Source: Taeniopygia guttata (lineage: Eukaryota; Chordata; Aves; Passeriformes; Estrildidae). Taken from it: a stretch of DNA of 64,000 nt. Below the pieces are notes generated by a model. The model was not told the DNA's origin. It did no database searches and saw only the letters and a program-made list of their open reading frames with translations. This document shows positions 30,124 through 40,896 of this stretch, piece after piece. How positions within the stretch are numbered: the stretch's first letter is position 1; each line of letters begins with the position of its first letter. The stretch is taken from contig NC_133064.1 of assembly GCF_048771995.1 (NCBI RefSeq), forward strand, positions 22,919,001-22,983,000. Reading direction: 5' to 3'. The position numbers and the translations under genes are program-made.

Positions 30124-31362
30124 ACATGGCGCCGGGAGCGGCAGAGAGGGGCGGGGCCCGGGCGGTCCCGGCGCGAAAACTTGGACACCACGCGATCTCA
30201 GAAATGCGCGCGCGCGGGAAAAAGGGGCGGAGAGCAGCTCGGGGCACAGAGCCAATCAGCGGCCGCGCCGGGCGGCGCCACCATATAAGGGAAAAACCAC
30301 CCCCCGCGGGGGGCGCGGCGAGCCGGGGGGGCGGGAGTGGCCCCACCCCCACGGGGAGGAGCGAGCCCGGGGCCGAACAAAACAGCGCAGAGCCCCGGAA
30401 GTGCGCTGGCATTTCACTTCCGGCGCGGCGGGGGCCAGCCGGAACTCCGAAACAAAAGATACGGAACCAGCACAGTTTAAAACAAAACCAAATAGAGTTC
30501 TAAGCCGCACCGAAAAGCGGTCACAATACCCCTTGGAACTGCGAGAAAAAAGGGCGTCTCACCAAGGAATACGGGTCCCAGCCCCGGACACACGGGGGGG
30601 GGGGGGGGGGGGGGGGGGCGCGCGGGCGAACCCAGCCTCCTCCCACCGCAAGCGGCGCCCGTACCGCAGAGTCAGCAGGAGACGCCCCGATACGGGACCC
30701 CGGGGTAGCCCTAGCTATGAAAGTGGGGAGAAAGCCCCCGGGAGTGTGGAAGACGTGCTGCCTCTGTGGCAGTCGGAACCCCCACGTGGTGAGACTATGA
30801 GAGCCACTGCTGCACACCACTGCTACCAACCGAACCTGACCCTCAAAACAAAACTAATGAGAAGCTATGAGTTCTGTTTGCAGGACATGCTTGTGGACCG
30901 TCCCCGTGACACAGACACCCCTGCTCCAGAAAGAGATGACAGACCACCAAACTGCCAGACAACACCTGAGAATCCCACGGTGGTGAGATCCAAACATGCA
31001 CAGTGTCTTTCTTCATGCAATTTTGCTGTTTAGAGGCTTGTGGCCAGGAAAACAAGCTAGCCCAAGCCACTACCCTCTAATAAATACCCCATCCTTCGTG
31101 TTCCACATAGCCAGCCTGTTTAGAAGCTACCTTACTAACTCTAAATGAAACCAAATCATACCTGACTAACCCCTATTAGTTTTACTATGATATTAAACCC
31201 CCTTTTCTACGAAAGCAATGCTTTAAATACCCCCTTCAGTTACTCCACAGCCAGTATCCCCCACCAGTGCAAGTGGGACACTCCCCACAGAAGACCAATA
31301 AATAAATAGTCCCATCCACATTTGAGATGTAAGTTTGCCAGAAACCCAGAGCGAATCCTTAT
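30124..31362 (+). pseudogene. Provirus C gag tail, G run and bridge to env
   Basis: The open frame 30008-31033 (341 codons) is Arg/Gly/Pro-rich. It contains a 25-base G run (30594-30618) and then LQDMLVDRPRD near 30880, the segment also found in provirus A. No zinc knuckle or protease box is visible here, in contrast to provirus A. 31034-31362 is broken, with env SU-like scraps near its end. The region marks where capsid and all of pol were deleted. Confidence 0.5.
30594..30618 (+). repeat. G25 homopolymer
   Basis: Twenty-five consecutive G residues, with no matching run at the equivalent place in provirus A. Such runs change length easily and are hard to sequence. Confidence 0.95.
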
Positions 31363-32049
31363 ATGTTCCTTGCCAAATTTAATAACTCTATCGATTTCTG
31401 TGTCCAAGTTCTGATTGTCCCCAGGGTCTTGTACCACTCAGACGAAGAGATATACCATCTTCTCGAAGAACCTAACAGACTCCACAAAAGGGAAATCATC
31501 ACAAGTATAACTATCGCGATGCTGCTCGGCCTGGGAGCAGCTGGCACCGCCACGGGCGTCTCAGCCATCGCAACCCAACAGCACGGACTCTCTCAGCTGC
31601 AAATAACCATCGACGAAGACCTGCAGAGGATCAAGAAATCCATCTCCTACCTAGAGAAATCAGTCTCTTCGCTTTCAGAAGTAGTTTTACAAAATAGGCG
31701 GGGACTTGACCTTTTGTTTATGCAGCAGGGGGGATTGTGTGCAGCGTTGAAGGAGGAATGCTGCTTTTATGCAGATCATACGGGAGTCGTTAAAGACTCC
31801 ATGGCAGAACTCCGAGACAGACTGGCTCAGAGAAAGAGAGACAGGGAGACCCAGCAGAGCTGGTTTGAATCCTGGTTCAATCAATCACCTTGGCTCACCA
31901 CTTTAATTTCTGCCCTAGTGGGTCCGCTGGCAATACTGCTTTTGGCTATTACCATAGGACCATGCCTGCTGAACAAACTAGTCTCGTTTGTTCAAGCCCG
32001 TCTGGAAAGGGCAAACATTCTGTTCATAGGCCACCAACAAATGCTATAA
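31363..32049 (+). CDS. env: Provirus C env: SU end plus complete TM (open, 228 codons)
   Basis: A continuous frame spans the last part of SU (LAKFNNSIDFCVQV, YHSDEEIYHLL), the fusion peptide (MLLGLGAAGTATGVS) and the N-terminal heptad helix. It continues through LQNRRGLDLLF with the CX6CC box (CAALKEECC), the membrane span (LVGPLAILLLAITI) and a cytoplasmic tail. In life TM would trimerise with SU and fuse membranes. No signal peptide or receptor-binding SU precedes it, so no working spike is expected. The ATG-initiated frame is nonetheless undamaged, in contrast to most genes nearby. The gamma/type-D TM type on an alpha-like gag suggests an old recombination. Confidence 0.75.
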   Translation: MFLAKFNNSIDFCVQVLIVPRVLYHSDEEIYHLLEEPNRLHKREIITSITIAMLLGLGAAGTATGVSAIATQQHGLSQLQITIDEDLQRIKKSISYLEKSVSSLSEVVLQNRRGLDLLFMQQGGLCAALKEECCFYADHTGVVKDSMAELRDRLAQRKRDRETQQSWFESWFNQSPWLTTLISALVGPLAILLLAITIGPCLLNKLVSFVQARLERANILFIGHQQML

Positions 32050-32217
32050 ACCAAAAAATGCAAACACAGTCAGTAGCTAAAGCCTTCAGCACCTGCCTTA
32101 AAAAATCTACCCAGATCTACTAAACCACCCTTTCCTTAACAAGTTACAAGTCTGTACCTCACTCCAGTGCCTCTACCTACAACTACCTCATTTTGTATGT
32201 GATAAGGAGGGGGGAGA

Positions 32218-32575
32218 TGTGGTAGGTAAGGGACAGGCGAACGGAAGATTTCGGGATGTGACGGAAAGATAGACCCATCCCCCTCTCTGCCTCTCTTCCC
32301 CACTTATCTATTAACTCCAGAAGCCTCAGAGGAATGCAGCCACACCGGCCCAAGTAAAATTCCACTACCCACTATCCCCTGAGACCCCCAGCCCCCCTCT
32401 GACGAAGCAAAGTCTCCCAAGACTATTTAAACCCATGAGATAAGATAATAAACGCTTTCGACCGTCCACCACATTGGTGTCAGCGTGCGTCGTTAGTCCG
32501 AGTAGCCCGGGTGAGGCCGGGCTGCCGTGCTGTCTTCTTGTAACCAGGTCGCCGTTGTCTCTCATAAAGGCAACA
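32218..32575 (+). repeat. Provirus C 3' LTR
   Basis: This 358-bp LTR follows the polypurine tract AAGGAGGGGGGAGA (32204-32217). Confidence 0.92.
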
Positions 32576-32689
32576 CTGGGACAGTGACAAGAGGAATACA
32601 ATACTACATCAGCATTTGCCGTCAGCATTCCCCAAAACATTCTGGGTGTAGCAAAAAGCTTTTTTCCACAGTTGCTTATTCTTCTTGTA

Positions 32690-33130
32690 TACAGCTGTGA
32701 GTCTGGCTTGCAGCGGCCACGGGATGGAGGTTCGCCCGGACTAGCTGTCCCGCTTTTGGCTGGAGGGCAAACACACGAATGGCTGCCCCTGAGTCTCTTC
32801 TGAGACTGATACGGATGGCAGTGATTGCTGCAGCGTGGGTAGCACAGCAGAGGCACAGAGCACAAGGAAACCGAGGCAGAGGAATAAGGGAAGGACACTT
32901 GTCTCAATCTCCAAGGATTTAATTCCCAAAGGGGAGAATTCCTGAAGAGGGGCAGAGCAAGTGACAACTCTGAACATGAAAGGACTACTTTTAAAGGGTA
33001 GAGGGAACACGGGGAGGACACAACCTTTGACCAATAGGAGGGTATTAGGGTAGGGTTGCAGGGTAAGAGCTCCCCAATAGAAGCCAACATGGGGAGGGAG
33101 CAAAGCTTACTGTTGCAGAATTTCTGAGAG
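32690..33130 (-). repeat. Possible LTR (minus orientation)
   Basis: On the minus strand this has CCAAT-like ATTGG boxes (near 33040 and 33075), a TTTAAAAG TATA-like box near 32990 and an ATTAAA near 32920, in the order of U3 and R. The boundaries are not defined and no second copy is in the window. Confidence 0.35.
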
Positions 33131-34100
33131 ACAGAGGACATGATTTATGTCTGGAATGATATTTGAGCTACTCCAGCCTAGGCCTCAGATACGGGCCTTG
33201 TGATGCCTTCCAAGACTGTGACGCAGTAAGAAAAAGAGCTTGTGGTGCACTTAGAAATTAAATTAAGTTGTGATATGAAGCACTGGGTTTTCTGGGTGTG
33301 AATTAGTATAGGTTTATAGTGTAGAGTTTAGTCCACCTTAGGACAAACAATGTTAGCTTGCCAAGGAGAGTGCCTTTGTAAACTATATTGAAGTGTATGT
33401 AAACTGCCGTCTTCTAACTAATAAACGGAGAACATTTGATTGACCACATTGGCCTGATCTGTGTTTGTCCAGTCCAGATTTCCTGTCTAGTGAGGTCCCT
33501 GTCTTTGGCTTACAATCCAATTCTGCTTTGAGGAAGGGATGAAAGACAGGGAACACTCCAGAACCAAAGGAGTGTGCTATCTTTGACAGACAGGGGTAAG
33601 ACAAGGGAACAAGGGAGGTATACATGGAGACTGACAAGTGGATTGACATACATTTTAGTGGGGAAAACTGTGGTAAACAACTCAGGACTGAACCATTAGG
33701 GAAGCCAAATGGGGTACATAGAACGAACCATTACAAACTTATAACAAGGAATATTAAAACATACTACAGAAGAACAAACTGTAAAATAACAGACTGCCAC
33801 ACAGCTGTGCTACCAGCTGCAGAGGCAAATTCTTCTTTTCGTGAGCCAAAATTAGTTAAACAAGAAAGGCCAGGCCAATTTTAACATGAGATGAATCACA
33901 TCTATTGCTTTTTATCTTTTGGGCAACATTTGACGATTTTAGCATTACAGACTCATTCCTCAGAACAAAAGCCTCCTCTTCTTAACAGCAAGAAAACAGA
34001 AAGAAAAGAGAAATCTTGTTTAAAGAAAATAAACAACTTTGTGAGGTTTGGAGAGTCAGCGAGAGATCAAGGCTATCTCTGCCTTGATCTAGTGCTGGCC
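33131..34100. other. Unassigned stretch with one LTR-like 3' end
   Basis: AATAAACGGAGAAC near 33420 followed by TGTGTTTGTCCAG resembles an R-U5 segment on the plus strand, perhaps an LTR from about 33140 to 33490. From 33500 to 34100 I see AT-rich sequence with short frames only (such as 33624-33884) and no recognisable domain. Confidence 0.3.
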
Positions 34101-34739
34101 CCTCTCTCCCTGTTTTCATAGCAGCGCTTTAAACTCTGTCCCTCGCCCTTTCCCCGCTGCTGCTATTTTACTGCCGCTGCCCTGGCCAGGGCAGACCCTG
34201 CCCTAGCAGGGGGGAACTCGCAGACAGCTACCAGCGTGGGGGCCCTGGGGGCATCCTCGGCTGCCTTTCTCCCTCTCTTTCTCTCCCTCTCTTTCTCTCT
34301 CTCTCTTTGTCTCTTTCTCCTTCTCTCTCTCTCGACCTGCTTGCCGGGTCCGAGGATACCATCCAGGACTCGGGACTTTGCCAGGCTGAGAACCACCCCC
34401 AGTGGCTCCGCCACTGAGCCAGCCCGCTCCTCAGCAGCAAACCCGCGTGATCCGCGCCCAGCACCGCCAACAGGCCGGCAAGTGTATCCGGCCACCCCGT
34501 ACCTTCCGGGACCCTGGCACAAGCAAGCCAGCTCCCAACCCCCAGCAGTGCTGTTTCCACCGGGTGGGAGAACACTGGCAGTGGCTGCTCCAGGTTGCCC
34601 CCATGAATTGGCCCCTGCCGCAGCCCCTGAGACCTTGCCACTCACATGAGAGCGGCCAAACACCTCTTAACCTTGACAATCTTTAACCTGACGTCCCCAG
34701 GTACTCCTGACATTCTTTTTTCTTAGTCTACATATCCTC
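34101..34739. other. GC-rich block with CT tract, function unknown
   Basis: GC-rich sequence holds a long pyrimidine tract of CTCT/TTTCTC units (about 34260-34335). It has overlapping open frames on both strands (34236-34649 plus and 34663-34163 minus), a sign of composition, not coding. It ends near the pol remnant of provirus G. It could be a degraded LTR or a leader. I recognise no domain. Confidence 0.3.
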
Positions 34740-35280
34740 TTTTCCCTTCAAGGAGGGCTTGTACTGCTAAACCTTCCCGAACCCCATTTCAGCATTGAAC
34801 AACCTCCAAACAACCATGTGTTAAGACACTCCCCTGCCCTTCATACAGAAACTGCATTTAAACTCCTGTCCTCCTCCAGCACCAAGGCTTCATCATCCCA
34901 CATTCCAACATCCCAGAGTCTGCCTACCATCTCTCCCCCTTCTTCAACTTCTCTCTTCCTTCCCTATCTTTTCCTCTTTTCTCTGATTCAATACACCTCA
35001 GACCGCACAAGATGTACACACAACTAGTTTACCTCCAAAAGTAAGCTTACAACTTTCTTCTACCAGGATTGCAGTAGCTGCTATAGCTTGAATACATACT
35101 GGCCACCCACAGCTCACTGGGTCCAACATCTTTGATAAATAAGCTACTGGTCTCTGTACTTCTCCCTATTCCTGAACCAGAACTCCATGAGCTACCCCAT
35201 TTTCTACATTTACATACAGATGAAGGGTTTTTTTTCCAGAGAGAGTAAGCTTAAAGCTGGTACCGAGGATAGTTTTAACT
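34740..35280 (-). pseudogene. pol: Provirus G pol scrap (RT end/RNase H)
   Basis: Minus-strand translation shows KKPFICM and, in shifted frames, segments corresponding to the gammaretroviral RT-RNase H junction: KLTFGGKLVV near 35050 and an AVGGQYVF segment near 35110. Stops are frequent. The RT palm appears to be deleted, because this follows closely on protease. Confidence 0.5.
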
Positions 35281-35600
35281 TCAATTCTTCTAATTTAATA
35301 TCATCTTCCTTGGTCTACTTTATATCATCTGTAAGTCTCTTCCTAATAAGTTGCTACCTGCTCCAGGGACCAGTAAGATATCCCCCATCCAAATTCTAGT
35401 TTTTCTTTTAATTACCACATCTCTAATATCAGGAACTGTAAAACTCTATCACCTTGCCCCTGTTACCTTTACAGTGTCTTTGCTTTTGGAATATTTCATA
35501 GGCAGGTTCTTTCTGCACCTGTATCTACCACAAATTCTATTTTTTTTCTTCTTGAGGACCCACTTTTAAAGTAATTACAGGCTCCAGATGGCATTTGTCC
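35281..35600 (-). pseudogene. pro: Provirus G protease remnant
   Basis: The minus strand near 35531-35508 encodes VVDTGAERT, a retroviral aspartic-protease active site with Glu where Asp is common. The C-terminal box LLGRDLQMI lies near 35330. Stops interrupt the middle. In gammaretroviruses protease is read through from gag in the same frame. It would have cleaved the polyproteins. Confidence 0.7.
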
Positions 35601-36101
35601 CTCAGAAAATAGAGCCTATGACTTCCCTATTCCTCCTTTGTGCCCATCTCTCGGAAGATTTTCAGATCTTTTATTCGATCTGGGCAATTTCTTCTATAAT
35701 GTCCTTTGACCCCACAGTAAAAACAGACATTTCTAGAATGCTCCTGAGATTTGGTTTGTACTGGCGTTCTGTTCTTTTCCTTTCCCCTGTCTCTACAACC
35801 TGCATGTCTAGGAGTGGTGCCTGGGGGTTTTAGATTATTCTGTAAATTACTTTCTCGCATAGTCGTCACCAAAATTTTTGCTTTCACTTTAGCTTTTTCT
35901 TCATCTCTCTGGACATAAATCTTTTGAGCCTCCTTTAATAAATTATCTAGTGATCTTTCGTGCCAGTCTTCAATTTTTTTCTAGTTTTTTCCTAATATCT
36001 GGCCAGGGATTAGTGACAAAATTAATTCTTTATTGGTGTTACCAGTATTAAGAACGGGACGTGCCCTGCCTTGTCTGGCCCTGCTGCTGGACCAAATAGT
36101 A
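35601..36101 (-). pseudogene. gag: Provirus G gag: capsid end and nucleocapsid
   Basis: The frame 35887-35627 is Arg/Lys-rich and holds one CCHC knuckle (CFYCGVKGHYRRNC), the single-knuckle arrangement of gammaretroviral NC. Upstream to 36101, minus-strand sequence (SLDNLLKEAQK, YVQRDEEK) matches the charged end of gammaretroviral capsid. NC would bind and chaperone genomic RNA. Confidence 0.8.
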
Positions 36102-36106
36102 GCAAC

Positions 36107-36677
36107 TGTGGTGTTTCACCCCAGAGACACCTTTGGCTAGCCGGATGTTGCAGCTGGGCGCATGGGGACAAGTCCAGGCATGCCGGAGCTCAGGTGGCGG
36201 TGGGATGGAGCTTCCTCTCATAGAGGGTCCACTCCTCAGGTTTTCCTCTGCTGGAGGAGCCTTTAAGGCTATGGTGAAGGAAAGGAGTCGGTTCTGATGG
36301 AGGGTTTTAATCCAGAGCTTTTATTCTGGCCCGCAGACCTCTGAATCCAGTCACAGTTCCACCAGAACTCCCGGACCACGTGGTTCCCCTCTCTTTTACC
36401 TGAGGGAGGGGAGGGGGGAAGGGATAGGGAGCCCACCAACCAGGTACAGGAGAGGAGGTTTCAGGGGACAAAGGACACCTAGATGGCCCAATGCCCCCCC
36501 CGGGGGTGGAGGGCATCTTTTGAATCTGCCCAATCATTCGAGTACTTCTGGAATGCCAGGAGTGAGAGGAAGTGCTCAGCAGGGGTCAGGGTGGGGAAAG
36601 GAGGAGTGATTGACACACCTGGGAGGACATCTTCAGGGGAGGAACCAGGGTTCTAGGGTAAACTATGAAAGCACACC
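36107..36677 (-). repeat. Solo LTR inserted in provirus G capsid
   Basis: The 571-bp insert is flanked by GCAAC (36102-36106 and 36678-36682). Removing it rejoins the capsid frame (RDVA then TIW). AATAAA lies on the minus strand near 36320. The left end is TGTGG (plus strand), while the right end reads GCACACC, not a canonical CA end. Confidence 0.75.
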
Positions 36678-37130
36678 GCAACATCTCTTAACAGAGCTTG
36701 TCCCACCATAGTCTCAGGGTCTGTTCTGGAATATTGTTTCATATTTCTCTTAAGTCTGTCTAACCATTCAGTTGGAGTTTCTTCTTTCCCCTGCTGTCCC
36801 TTAAAAGCCTTTTTAGCATTTTGCCTTCGGGGTGTTGCTTCTTCCCTTGATTATCAAATTACGATAATCATTAATGTGTTTCCTCCCTTCCTCATCATTT
36901 TGACTCCAATTAGGAAGTGCTATTGGCATTTTCTGATCTCCTGGGGGGCCCTGCTGGTTTTCTCTTTCCCAAATTTTTATCCCAGTAGCTCTGATCATTT
37001 GCCTTTCTTCCTGAGAAAAAATCTATTTTCATTATAGATTGTATCTCTTCCCAAGTAAAAATGTTCAGACCTAAGAATTGGTCTAATTGCTCAGCTGTGC
37101 CTATGGGATCTTCCAAAATTCCTTTTATTT
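36678..37130 (-). pseudogene. gag: Provirus G capsid
   Basis: The frame 37116-36910 begins EDPIGTAEQLDQFLG and NIFTWEEIQSIM. The frame 36998-36813 continues with KIWERENQQGPPG and HINDYRNLII. Both are typical of gammaretroviral capsid. One frameshift separates them. ETMVGQALLRDVA follows near 36720-36683, up to the LTR insertion. Confidence 0.85.
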
Positions 37131-37900
37131 ATCTCTTAAAATTTCTGACCTCGGAATAAATCAAAAAAGTGTTTACAAACCCCGTTTCACCCCCTCCCAT
37201 TGGAACCTCTCTTAGCAGAAATAAACCAATCACTTCATCCCACTCTTTTTGTTCTTTATCCTCTATAGCCTTTCTGCTGTATTTTGAGGAAAGTTCAGGA
37301 GAGGGCTGTCTTTTAACTGAGCTTCTTGTACTTCTTCGGGAAGAAAGTTTTCTTGAACAGCAGGAGCTGTAGTTACCAAAGGAACGGGACTTAGGGCAGG
37401 GACTAGAAGAAGGAGGGTACGGGGAGGGGGTCCTCCAAGGGCAAGGAGTAGGCGGGGTCTGCTGCCGGAACCGCCAAAGGAGGGGGAACTTCCAGTGGAA
37501 ACCAAACCAGAGCGTGGATGACCCGCACATGGTTCATGGACGCAGGGTCGGCAGCTCCCGGCCCAGACAAGGCAGGTGGGGCGGCCCCGACATCAGCGGC
37601 AGCACCCTGCGCATCTGGTACGGGCAGAGCAGCTGGGGATGGGGCAGTGGGGACAGCCGTGGGAAAAGCAGTCGAGGATGGGACAGTTGGGACTGATGGG
37701 ATCCCAGCGCGGTCGGCATGGTGACCTCAGGCCATGCGGTAGGAGGGACCCCCGGCACGGCCGGCGGAGTGGCCACGGGCCAGGCAGCCAGGACCGGGGC
37801 AGACAAACTCACCGGGCAGGGACTGGCAGGGCAGTCGCAAGCGGCAAGGGAGCAAGTGGGAATGGAGCATTCAACAATTGCAAAGGATCCCAATCTTTTT
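37131..37900 (-). pseudogene. gag: Provirus G p12-like, proline-rich gag region
   Basis: The frame 37530-37129 holds REVPMGGGETGF, which leads into capsid. The frame 37893-37534 upstream is Pro/Ala/Ser-rich. This is where gammaretroviruses carry p12. No PPPY or PTAP late-domain motif is certain. Confidence 0.6.
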
Positions 37901-38259
37901 CTTTCCTCCTTTCCTCCTGTTCCCAGCCCTTTTCTTTCACCTTTTTATTTTCTTGCATTGTCTCGGGAACAATGATACTTTAAAGTATCATACTTTTCTG
38001 ATATTTTAAAGATGTTTTTTCTTCTAAAATCACCCGTCCAGCATGTCGCCTATTCTCTTTCTTCTGGATTGAACAGTTCCTTTGAATTTACAAATAAATT
38101 CAGAGCCTGACAAATTTAACTTTCAAAAGAGTCGTATCTAGGACAATAAACCTGGTCAGGTCTTGTTTCCTTCTTTGTCCATTCTAGCATACAAAATTGA
38201 ATCATCTTTACTTTGTCCTTTCTCCTTGTACAAGGATTTTTTAATCCCAATTAGCTAAC
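37901..38259 (-). pseudogene. gag: Provirus G matrix remnant
   Basis: Minus-strand translation gives CMLEWTKKETRPDQV and a FVNSKELFNPEERE segment, in the order expected of gammaretroviral matrix, with stops between them. No start codon with a glycine at position 2 is assured. Confidence 0.55.
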
Positions 38260-38905
38260 AACTCCCAGAGGGCTATCTTGAGGTATCTCTGCTGGCACCC
38301 TTTTATCCCCTTTTTTTTCCTGTATTCACCCTACTGGTTTTCTGTCCCATTTTTCAAGATCTTATCTATTCATCCCCTGCCTCAGTTTCCCACTTTCTCT
38401 AACAACCTAAATACCACCTTCTTCCCACTACAAAGAACCCCCTTTCTCTCACAATACCATTCAATAAAATACACGCCCCTCCAAGGAGATAAGGTGAAGC
38501 TTAAAATAAGCAATCTACATTACATATACTTTCATTCATCTACTTTTATTCACTTTTATTTCTCAATCGTTCTCACACACATTCATTCACACCCTCAGGC
38601 CTGTTCATTCATACTTCTCGACTCCTGCTTAGCCAAGTTTTTGGTTCTTGGTGCCTCGCCCACCTGGACTATGTAAGGTACTTTTTTTCAACACCCCAGA
38701 ACCTTAAGTACTGACACCCCTAAGTTTCTCCACTGACTTAGGTTCAGAACACACATTTCCCTTTTCTTTTATTGGACAGAGGAAGAAAACATTAGTAAAC
38801 CTCTTACACTTACACAAAGTGGACTTCTGTTGCCAGAGGATCACTGGTCTGTGTAGGCCCCCACCCTCACCCCTTCCACCTCCCTGAGGTTTGGCTATCC
38901 CTCTT
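38260..38905 (-). other. Provirus G leader, part next to gag
   Basis: Pyrimidine-rich sequence on the plus strand with no coding frame of note. It continues at 47492 after provirus D. The duplication CCTCTT (38900-38905 and 47492-47497) marks the break. Confidence 0.5.
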
Positions 38906-39584
38906 TGCCGAACGCTCCTCTCCCCGATGCCTTTCCCCTGCCCCGGCTAGCTCTGGGGGGAGAGGGGCGGGCAGGTTTCTAGCGCTTCCCGCTGGACCCT
39001 CACAGGGCTTTGGGAAGCGCTATCGGAGTTCGGAGAGCAGTCAGAGACCCCACGGCAAATTATGAAGAGAGTCTTTCTCTGGGGGGTGAATTCCGTTTAT
39101 TGTAATCCAACGGGGAATACAATAATTCGAAGGAGTCCAGGCGTGCTGCGCCTGCGTTTGCCGGAGCGGTGCGGGCAGGGCGGGGTGCGCTGGAGCCAGC
39201 CAGAGAAAGCCTGGAACGAGCCGCGTGAACAAACTAAATACGGAACGGGGGAAAACGGAGCAGCCAATGGGGTAAAACCGCGGGGGGTTCGAGGGTGGCG
39301 GGATACGGGGGTACATCCAATGAAGGACAGACAGGGGAAGGGTCCCAGGTCCTTTACCAATCACCCGGTGTCCCGGGTGGAAGATTCTAGGTGGAGGGGA
39401 AGGGACACCGAGTGACAGACAGGCATCTGGGGTAAACAGGGGGATGACTTGGCATTTTTGGGGATAACAGACACGCGGGGAGAGGCGGGAAAACCCGGGG
39501 AAAACCCGTTACAGAACCGGGGGTACATGGAACAAACCTATACATAATACAAATGTAATAGAACATAAAAAACACAACTCCACA
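38906..39584 (-). repeat. Provirus D 3' LTR
   Basis: On the minus strand it starts TGTGGAGTTGTG at 39584 and ends at 38906. AATAAA (minus) lies at 39096-39101. The polypurine tract AAAAAAGAGGGAGA is at 39585-39598. Confidence 0.92.
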
Positions 39585-39598
39585 TCTCCCTCTTTTTT

Positions 39599-39900
39599 GT
39601 TTAAAAAGAAAAGAACGGAAAATAACTTCAACGGGGGATTCGCAGTCCTGTTCCCCATCGTCGAACCAGATGTCCTCTGGGTGTTCTTGGTCCTTTTCTG
39701 GATGTTTGGCGTTGAGCGGTGTCAGCTCTGATGGGGAGGCGAGGATATGAATGGTGGAGTTGATGGCTTTTTAAATTAAATTTTTAACAACACTAAAACC
39801 AATAATAAAAACAATAAGTGCTAACATCAACACAAGTCCAGTTTCCAAAATGGATTGGATCCAACCCGTGAGTCCCCATCCTTTAAAAGCGACCCCAGCC
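39599..39900 (-). pseudogene. env: Provirus D env TM stub
   Basis: The minus-strand frame has AFKGWGLTGWIQSILETG, followed by a hydrophobic span (LMLALIVFIIGFSV) near 39850-39780 and a short charged tail. This is only the membrane-proximal end and anchor of TM. All of SU, the fusion peptide and the helices are missing. Provirus E (63568) retains the equivalent segment. Confidence 0.75.
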
Positions 39901-39993
39901 AGTCACTTGCGAGAAGGATGAAGCTCATTGACGCTGACATTGTGGGTTGGGTCCTGGGCAAAGTGAATGTCTAAAAAACAACTGAAAAATAAA

Positions 39994-40884
39994 TTAGCAC
40001 TCAAGGGAGGGGATATCTAAATCAAAAGGGAAGAGCGAGTCTAGGGAACTGGATGGGGAAAGGGAAGGCTCTGAGAGGGAAAGCGTTGAACTGGAAAGGA
40101 AAGGGGGAGTCTTTCTCCGTCTGCGGAGGGCTGCATGCCTCACCTGAGGATCTTCCTTTTTGTTGGTCTGGTGTTTAGGGACATATGGCCGGACAAATTT
40201 GGAAGGGACCCATCTCAGGCCTGAGGGCGTGGACACGCAAGCGTATCCCTGTCCCCAGGTGACTAAATCATAGGGTCCCTCCAGCCGCCAGGGCTCAGGA
40301 TCTTTAATGAGCACTGGTGGTTTCTCCCTGCCCTTGATCTGCTCATAGTTGCCAAAGTGTCTAGCAATTGGCGGGTTGAGGATTTCGAAAGAACAATTCA
40401 AGAAATTTAATGTGAAGAGGGCCCGCGCGAGTCAAACTTGGGGGGACTCAACCTTCATAGTCAGTGTTTGTTGTTTTAGCATACGCTTAAGACTCTGGTG
40501 AGTCCGCTCCACTACGGCTTGGCCTGTTGGGGAATACGGGATGCCGGTCTTATGCTCTATTCCCCATTGCTGCAAGAAGCTGGCGAACTCTTTGGACGTG
40601 TACCCAGGGGCATTGTCAGTTTTTATTAATTTTGGGACGCCCAGCATAGAGAAAGCCTGTATTAAATGTTTTTCGATGTCTTTGGCTTTCTCCCCTGTGT
40701 GGGCAGAAGCAAAGACTGCCCCAGAGAAAGTGTCCACGGAGACATGGACGTACTTCATCTTCCCAAAGGAATGGATGTGAGTAACATCCATCTGCCACAC
40801 TTCGCAGGACTTTAGACCCCTAGGGTTAGCCCCTGCACTCACCGATGGTAAGGGGAGCGACTTACAGGACGGGCAGGTGGCCAC
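39994..40884 (-). pseudogene. pol: Provirus D integrase (broken)
   Basis: 40884-40432 carries the CPSC zinc pair, Asp in WQMDVTHIHS, Asp in IKTDNAPGY and Glu in AVVERTHQSLKR. 40401-39994 carries the C-terminal domain (GPYDLVTWGQGY) and a Ser/Pro-rich tail. A break near 40430 separates them, and a stop near 40898 separates the zinc domain from RNase H. The core catalytic triad is intact. Confidence 0.85.
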
Positions 40885-40896
40885 AATGGCTCTGGC

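Larger units (their letters stand above)
28772..32575 (+). mobile_element. Provirus C: pol-less sister of provirus A
   Basis: The 358-bp LTRs (28772-29129 and 32218-32575) differ at two positions by eye. The 5-bp flanks CTGGG (28767-28771 and 32576-32580) match. In order: LTR, perfect tRNA-Phe-type PBS, gag N-terminus with GC-rich tail, a short bridge, open env TM, polypurine tract, LTR. As in provirus A, capsid, RT, RNase H and integrase are missing. The two share gag start, bridge and TM but differ in LTR U3 sequence. This is a young insertion. Confidence 0.9.

Noticed and set aside
32365..33141. Minus-strand 258-codon frame spanning the provirus C 3' LTR and flank
   Set aside because: It crosses the LTR boundary into unrelated flanking DNA and has no domain, so it is chance.
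34163..34663. Long overlapping frames on both strands in the GC-rich block
   Set aside because: Openness on both strands reflects composition and the CT tract. No domain or start context supports either.
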